A stretch of DNA of 11,320 bases from Desulfobacterales bacterium (lineage in GTDB: Bacteria > Desulfobacterota > Desulfobacteria > Desulfobacterales > ETH-SRB1), in contig DAOVDN010000010.1 in assembly GCA_030669465.1 (NCBI GenBank), forward strand, positions 1 through 11,320, written 5' to 3'. Under the pieces are notes generated by a model, which saw nothing but the letters and a program-made list of their open reading frames with translations, searched no databases and had not been told where the DNA came from. A program made the translations under genes and the position numbers. This document shows, piece after piece, positions 9,135-11,320 of the stretch; within the stretch, counting starts at the first letter, position 1, and every line of letters starts with the position of its first letter.

Positions 9135-9383
9135 TTACACAATTAACTTCAACTCTTTTTCATATCGATCAATTTTTGTCCCAACCGACTCCGAACAAAA
9201 TGCACACAAATATTCATACTTGTCGCCTTCAGGGAGAACAAGAAGAAGGCGCTTCCGAACAGGGACCGCCTGTTTACACCGAGGACAATAAAGCTCTGTT
9301 GCATCAAAGTCTTTGAACATTTTTACCCCTGCCATTTGTTGAGTAAGTGTTTCATGCGATTTCGCAAGTTTTTTTAAATCCAT
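9135..9383 (-). CDS. Small zinc-ribbon protein of unknown function
   Basis: An 82-residue predicted cytoplasmic protein with a four-cysteine ribbon: C33-P-R-C36 and C60-A-F-C63. It has a helical charged N-terminus (MDLKKLAKSHETLTQQ), a basic strand between the knuckles (VRKRLLLVL) and an acidic-basic tail (KIDRYEKELKLIV). No signal peptide or membrane segment is seen. I do not recognise a named family; short ribbons of this type often bind metal or nucleic acid, which is inference here. It is the first gene of the operon with the ppiD-like and AMMECR1 genes. The ATG at 9383 has only a weak AGGTG about 5 nt upstream. Composition is like its neighbours and the frame is intact. Confidence 0.8.
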   Translation of the reverse strand: MDLKKLAKSHETLTQQMAGVKMFKDFDATELYCPRCKQAVPVRKRLLLVLPEGDKYEYLCAFCSESVGTKIDRYEKELKLIV

Positions 9384-9413
9384 TCCAGCACCTGTTTAAA
9401 AATCTATATTTTG

Positions 9414-9560
9414 GTAATAGTTCAGCCACAAAGACACCCAATTCCTAAATTCCTAAATTCCTAATTAAGCGAAGCGAATTCCTAAATTCCCAAATTATGA
9501 ATTTTAAGAGAATTATATTATAATCTTTGTGTCTTTGTGCCTTAGTGGCTGAACTATTAC
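9414..9560. repeat. 147 bp inverted-repeat element with octamer core
   Basis: The left arm GTAATAGTTCAGCCACAAAG... (9414-9437, 24 bp) is the exact complement of the right arm (9529-9560) except for 8 extra bases in the right arm. Those 8 bases lie between CAC/GTG short direct repeats, so the left arm looks like it lost one CACTAAGG by slippage. Between the arms are period-8 units AATTCCTA (9440, 9448, 9456), a 13 bp spacer ATTAAGCGAAGCG (9464-9476), then AATTCCTA (9477), AATTCCCA (9485) and AATTATGA (9493-9500). No gene is inside. Confidence 0.85.
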
Positions 9561-9690
9561 AGAAAATGTCATATATTCAATAGATTGTAAATTCAGAAAT
9601 GTTAATATTATTTTCTATCTTCAATTTTGTCAACAAATTCTCGCTTCTTAAAAAAGCATGCCCACAAAAAACCATAATCCAAAATAAATA

Positions 9691-9719
9691 TTGACAGATT
9701 TAAGAGTTTTTGTTAGATA
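9691..9719 (+). promoter_or_regulatory. Probable promoter of tRNA-Ala
   Basis: TTGACA (9691-9696) is a perfect -35. With a 17 bp spacer the -10 would be TAGATA (9714-9719), a weak match. TAGATAT occurs twice ten bases apart (9714-9720 and 9724-9730) directly before the tRNA, so the exact -10 and start site are uncertain. Confidence 0.5.
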
Positions 9720-9733
9720 TTCCTAGATATATT

Positions 9734-9809
9734 GGGGCTGTAGCTCAGTTGGGAGAGCGCATGACTGGCAGTCATGAGGTCAGGGGTTCGACCCCCCTCA
9801 GCTCCACCA
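9734..9809 (+). tRNA. tRNA-Ala, anticodon GGC
   Basis: A complete 76-base cloverleaf. The acceptor stem GGGGCTG pairs with CAGCTCC through one G-T pair, the D stem is GCTC/GAGC, and the anticodon stem CATGA/TCATG has loop CTGGCAG, giving anticodon GGC, which reads GCC and, by wobble, GCT. The variable loop is AGGTC, and the T arm is AGGGG-TTCGACC-CCCCT. The discriminator is A (9806) and CCA is encoded (9807-9809). It stands alone, with its own promoter upstream and a csp gene downstream on the same strand. Confidence 0.98.
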
Positions 9810-9838
9810 TTGATTTTAAATGAGGTTAAGATTTTTTT

Positions 9839-9860
9839 ACTTGATGCTTGACAATCAAGT
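9839..9860. promoter_or_regulatory. Palindrome enclosing the -35 box of the csp promoter
   Basis: ACTTGAT (9839-9845) and ATCAAGT (9854-9860) are exact inverted copies around an 8 bp spacer that contains the TTGACA box. The geometry is that of an operator for a dimeric regulator. It could instead be a weak hairpin ending the tRNA transcript, since there is no other terminator after the tRNA, but no T run follows. Confidence 0.45.
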
Positions 9861-9876
9861 CTTATTGGTAGATAAA
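9848..9876 (+). promoter_or_regulatory. Probable promoter of the cold-shock gene
   Basis: TTGACA (9848-9853), a 17 bp spacer and GATAAA (9871-9876, four of six -10 bases). Transcription from about 9883 would give a leader of roughly 100 nt before the TTG start, as is common for cold-shock genes. Confidence 0.55.
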
Positions 9877-9970
9877 AATATTGATTGTATTTTAGCGAAT
9901 CGGGTTTTGCTCTGAAGAAACGTTTTTTTTATTGGAGTGCCGATTTGATGTTTGTATCATATTTTTAAAA

Positions 9971-9976
9971 AAGGAG
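9971..9976 (+). promoter_or_regulatory. Ribosome binding site that decides the csp start
   Basis: AAGGAG lies 9 nt before TTG (9986-9988). The in-frame ATG at 9977 touches this site directly and an ATG at 9932 has no site, so TTG is the likely start. Confidence 0.8.
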
Positions 9977-9985
9977 ATGGGTATT

Positions 9986-10186
9986 TTGGCAAATGGAATT
10001 ATAAAATGGTTTAGTGATCGAAAAGGATATGGCTTCATTGAACAGGAAGACGGTCCTGATGTATTTGTTCATTTTTCCGCCATCAGCGGATCTGGATTCA
10101 AGACTCTTGCCGAAGGTGACCGCGTGACATTTGATGTGGAACAGGGCGCTAAAGGACCTGCGGCAATAAACGTCCAAAAGTTGTAG
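9986..10186 (+). CDS. Cold-shock domain protein (CspA family)
   Basis: A 66-residue single cold-shock domain that binds single-stranded nucleic acid and melts RNA structure. RNP1 is [11 protein letters not shown]2 is DVFVHFSAI, and the aromatic surface starts with IKWF. With the TTG start the protein begins [16 protein letters not shown] and has exactly the family's usual length. Starting at 9932 would add an 18-residue, cysteine-containing extension unlike the family. It has its own promoter, a long leader and a strong terminator, so it is a single-gene unit. A leader stem (CGAATCGG at 9896-9903 with CCGATTTG at 9940-9947) may contribute to temperature response; this is inference. Which csp paralogue it is cannot be told. 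Confidence 0.95.
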   Translation: MANGIIKWFSDRKGYGFIEQEDGPDVFVHFSAISGSGFKTLAEGDRVTFDVEQGAKGPAAINVQKL

Positions 10187-10217
10187 TCTGTTACAATTTT
10201 GTTACAACACGATTATT

Positions 10218-10258
10218 AAAGGCATCTCATCGAGCTAAGATGAGATGCCTTTTTTTTT
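10218..10258 (+). terminator. Strong intrinsic terminator of the csp gene
   Basis: A perfect 14 bp stem (10218-10231 with 10239-10252, core GGCATCTCATC) with a 7 nt loop GAGCTAA, running into an uninterrupted T tract to 10258. It lies 31 bp after the csp stop codon. Confidence 0.95.
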
Positions 10259-10291
10259 GTTAAAATTAGCTGTTTAGAAATGCTTCCATCG

Positions 10292-10307
10292 ATGTCTTAG
10301 AAGACAT
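10292..10307. promoter_or_regulatory. Palindrome overlapping the arfB start codon
   Basis: ATGTCTTAGAAGACAT is a perfect 7+2+7 palindrome whose right arm contains the first two bases of the arfB ATG (10306-10308). As RNA it can fold into a 6 bp stem with loop UAGA, which would hide the start codon and the only purine-rich stretch (AGAAG) in front of it. Confidence 0.5.
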
Positions 10308-10731
10308 GATTCACATCACCCACGCCATAGCAATTGACGAGAATGAAATCCAGGAGAAATTCATTCTCGCTTCGGGACCTGGCGGGCAGAGGGTCAACAA
10401 AGTAGCCACAGCCGTGCAGCTTCGCTTCGATGCAAAAAACTCCCCTTCCCTGCCCGACGACGTTCGCAAACGTCTTATTCATCTGGCCGGAAAGCGTATT
10501 ACCGGAGACGGTATACTGATTATCAATGCCCGGCGATTCCGCGAACAGGAACAGAACCGTCAAGACGCTATCGACCGGCTAATCAAGTTGATCCGTAAGG
10601 CAGCCGAAAAACCCAAACCCCGTCGCAAGACAAGACCTACGCTTGCATCGAAAAAGCGCCGGCTGGATGCCAAGCATCGCCGGAGCGAGATCAAACATAT
10701 GCGACGATCAGTCCCATGTTCCGAAAATTAG
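10306..10731 (+). CDS. arfB: Alternative ribosome-rescue factor, peptidyl-tRNA hydrolase ArfB (YaeJ)
   Basis: A 141-residue class I release-factor-like hydrolase. The catalytic GGQ is at 26-28 in SGPGGQRVNK, followed by the conserved VQLRFD and, after residue 100, a lysine/arginine-rich tail (PRRKTRPTLASKKRRLDAKH) that in ArfB enters the empty mRNA channel of stalled ribosomes. It frees ribosomes stuck on mRNAs lacking a stop codon and lacks the codon-recognition domain of RF1/RF2. The N-terminus MIHITHAIAI lines up with E. coli YaeJ, supporting this start, but no good Shine-Dalgarno site is present. Composition differs from the neighbours: 67 of 120 bases are G/C at 10381-10500, against 21 of 60 at 7981-8040, so acquisition by transfer is possible. 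Its stop is 12 bp from that of convergent hldD. Confidence 0.95.
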   Translation: MIHITHAIAIDENEIQEKFILASGPGGQRVNKVATAVQLRFDAKNSPSLPDDVRKRLIHLAGKRITGDGILIINARRFREQEQNRQDAIDRLIKLIRKAAEKPKPRRKTRPTLASKKRRLDAKHRRSEIKHMRRSVPCSEN

Positions 10732-10743
10732 GGAAGGCAGCAA

Positions 10744-11320
10744 TTATTCGCCTAACCTCTTGCCGTCAAGAAGGTATTTGGTAACATAGTCATCAACGGA
10801 CTTCTCAATAGGGGTGATCTCTTTTTCATACCCATTTTTTCTTATCTTCGAAATATCAGCGCAAGTATAGTACTGATATTTTTCACGGATTGCTTCTGGC
10901 ATATCGATATAATCAATCTGTATCGGCTTTCCGAGGGCATTAAAAATCGCTGAGGCAAGTTTATTCCAGGTATTTGCCACGCCACTGCCGATGTTGAAAA
11001 TACCGGCACTGTTTTTGTTTCTTAGAAAATGGAGCGTCATATCAACAGCATCTTTAACATAAATAAAATCGCGCATCTGTTCGCCATCGGCATAATCGTT
11101 TTTGTAAGATTTAAAAAGCTCTATTTTTCCGGTTTCCAAAATTTGTCCAAATGCTTTATGTATGAGGGATCTCATATTTCCTTTATGATATTCGTTTGGC
11201 CCAAAAACATTAAAAAATTTGAGCCCTACCAATTTCTTAAGCAACCCGTTTCGCAAAGCCCACAAATCAAAGAGCTGCTTCGAGTATCCATACATATTCA
11301 ACGGCCGAATCCTGTTTAAC
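10744..11320 (-). CDS. hldD: ADP-L-glycero-D-manno-heptose 6-epimerase, 3' part (cut by window edge)
   Basis: The C-terminal part (about 190 codons) of an extended short-chain dehydrogenase/reductase epimerase that converts ADP-D-glycero- to ADP-L-glycero-D-manno-heptose, the donor for the lipopolysaccharide inner core. The frame is open to the window edge, reading LNRIRPLNMYGYSK at the start, so the TTG at 11301 is not a real start and the NAD-binding N-terminus lies outside. YGYSK contains the catalytic Tyr-x-x-x-Lys. FFNVFGPNEYHKG, ADGEQMRDFIYVKDAVD, IFNIGSG, YIDMPEAIREKYQYYT and a final DYVTKYLL all match HldD. The gene ends normally at TAA (10746-10744). It forms a functional theme with the kdnA-like gene at the other end of the window: both act on inner-core sugars. 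Confidence 0.95.
   Translation of the reverse strand, partial: LNRIRPLNMYGYSKQLFDLWALRNGLLKKLVGLKFFNVFGPNEYHKGNMRSLIHKAFGQILETGKIELFKSYKNDYADGEQMRDFIYVKDAVDMTLHFLRNKNSAGIFNIGSGVANTWNKLASAIFNALGKPIQIDYIDMPEAIREKYQYYTCADISKIRKNGYEKEITPIEKSVDDYVTKYLLDGKRLGE

Larger units (their letters stand above)
9384..9733. other. Gene-free region between the zinc-ribbon operon and tRNA-Ala
   Basis: These 350 bp are AT-rich. They contain an inverted-repeat element with octamers (9414-9560) and the tRNA promoter (9691 onward). The stretch 9561-9690 shows nothing I can name. The promoter of the minus-strand operon should lie close to 9400, but no convincing pair of boxes stands out. Confidence 0.75.

Noticed and set aside
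9785..9809. tRNA 3' end as an integration attachment site
   Set aside because: No second copy of the tRNA 3' end and no integrase are visible in the window.
9932..9985. N-terminal extension of the cold-shock protein from an upstream ATG
   Set aside because: The extension ([14 protein letters not shown]) is unlike the family, lacks a ribosome binding site and contains the actual AAGGAG site of the TTG start.
10292..10307. LexA/SOS box at arfB
   Set aside because: The palindrome does not match the CTGT-N8-ACAG or GAAC-type SOS boxes I know, so no named regulator is assigned.

Overview
The window looks like chromosomal DNA from a Gram-negative, Desulfobacterota-like (deltaproteobacterial) organism of moderate-to-low GC. 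That assignment is an inference. It rests on two lipopolysaccharide inner-core genes (a KdnA-type aminotransferase and HldD), a periplasmic PpiD-type chaperone, a RicT/PSP1 gene directly upstream of metG, and unusual 7-8 bp arrays between genes. No phage, transposase, CRISPR array or plasmid gene is visible, and every gene appears intact except hldD, which is cut by the window edge.

Layout. (1) Positions 41-4137, minus strand, in transcription order: ricT-like PSP1 gene, metG 12 bp later, then a KdnA-like aminotransferase after a 152 bp gap filled with short-period repeats. (2) Positions 4138-4701: a gene-free divergent region with a 19 bp tandem repeat, a 148 bp inverted-repeat element and a probable sigma70 promoter. 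(3) Positions 4702-6605, plus strand: pit phosphate permease and its DUF47/PhoU-like partner, tightly linked. (4) Positions 6648-9383, minus strand: small zinc-ribbon gene, ppiD-like foldase, AMMECR1 gene, closely packed as one operon. (5) Positions 9384-9733: gene-free, with a second inverted-repeat element (147 bp) and the promoter of tRNA-Ala(GGC) at 9734-9809. (6) A cold-shock protein gene with its own promoter, long leader, TTG start and strong terminator (9848-10258). (7) arfB ribosome-rescue gene, visibly more GC-rich, convergent with the 3' part of hldD at the right edge.

The genes are mostly housekeeping: translation (metG, tRNA-Ala, arfB), envelope (kdnA-like, hldD, ppiD-like), phosphate uptake (pit plus DUF47) and stress (csp). 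I see no clear novel protein system. The most distinctive content is non-coding. Several intergenic gaps carry arrays of period 7 or 8 (units GTTACTC, CCAATCAA, ACTCGACT, AATTTCY, AATTCCTA). Two of these arrays lie inside elements of almost equal length (148 and 147 bp) bounded by inverted repeats. Arrays next to metG and the kdnA-like gene touch the stop codons and carry stop triplets on the gene-sense strand while staying open on the other strand. They resemble in style the short tandemly repeated repetitive (STRR) heptamer families known from heterocystous cyanobacteria.
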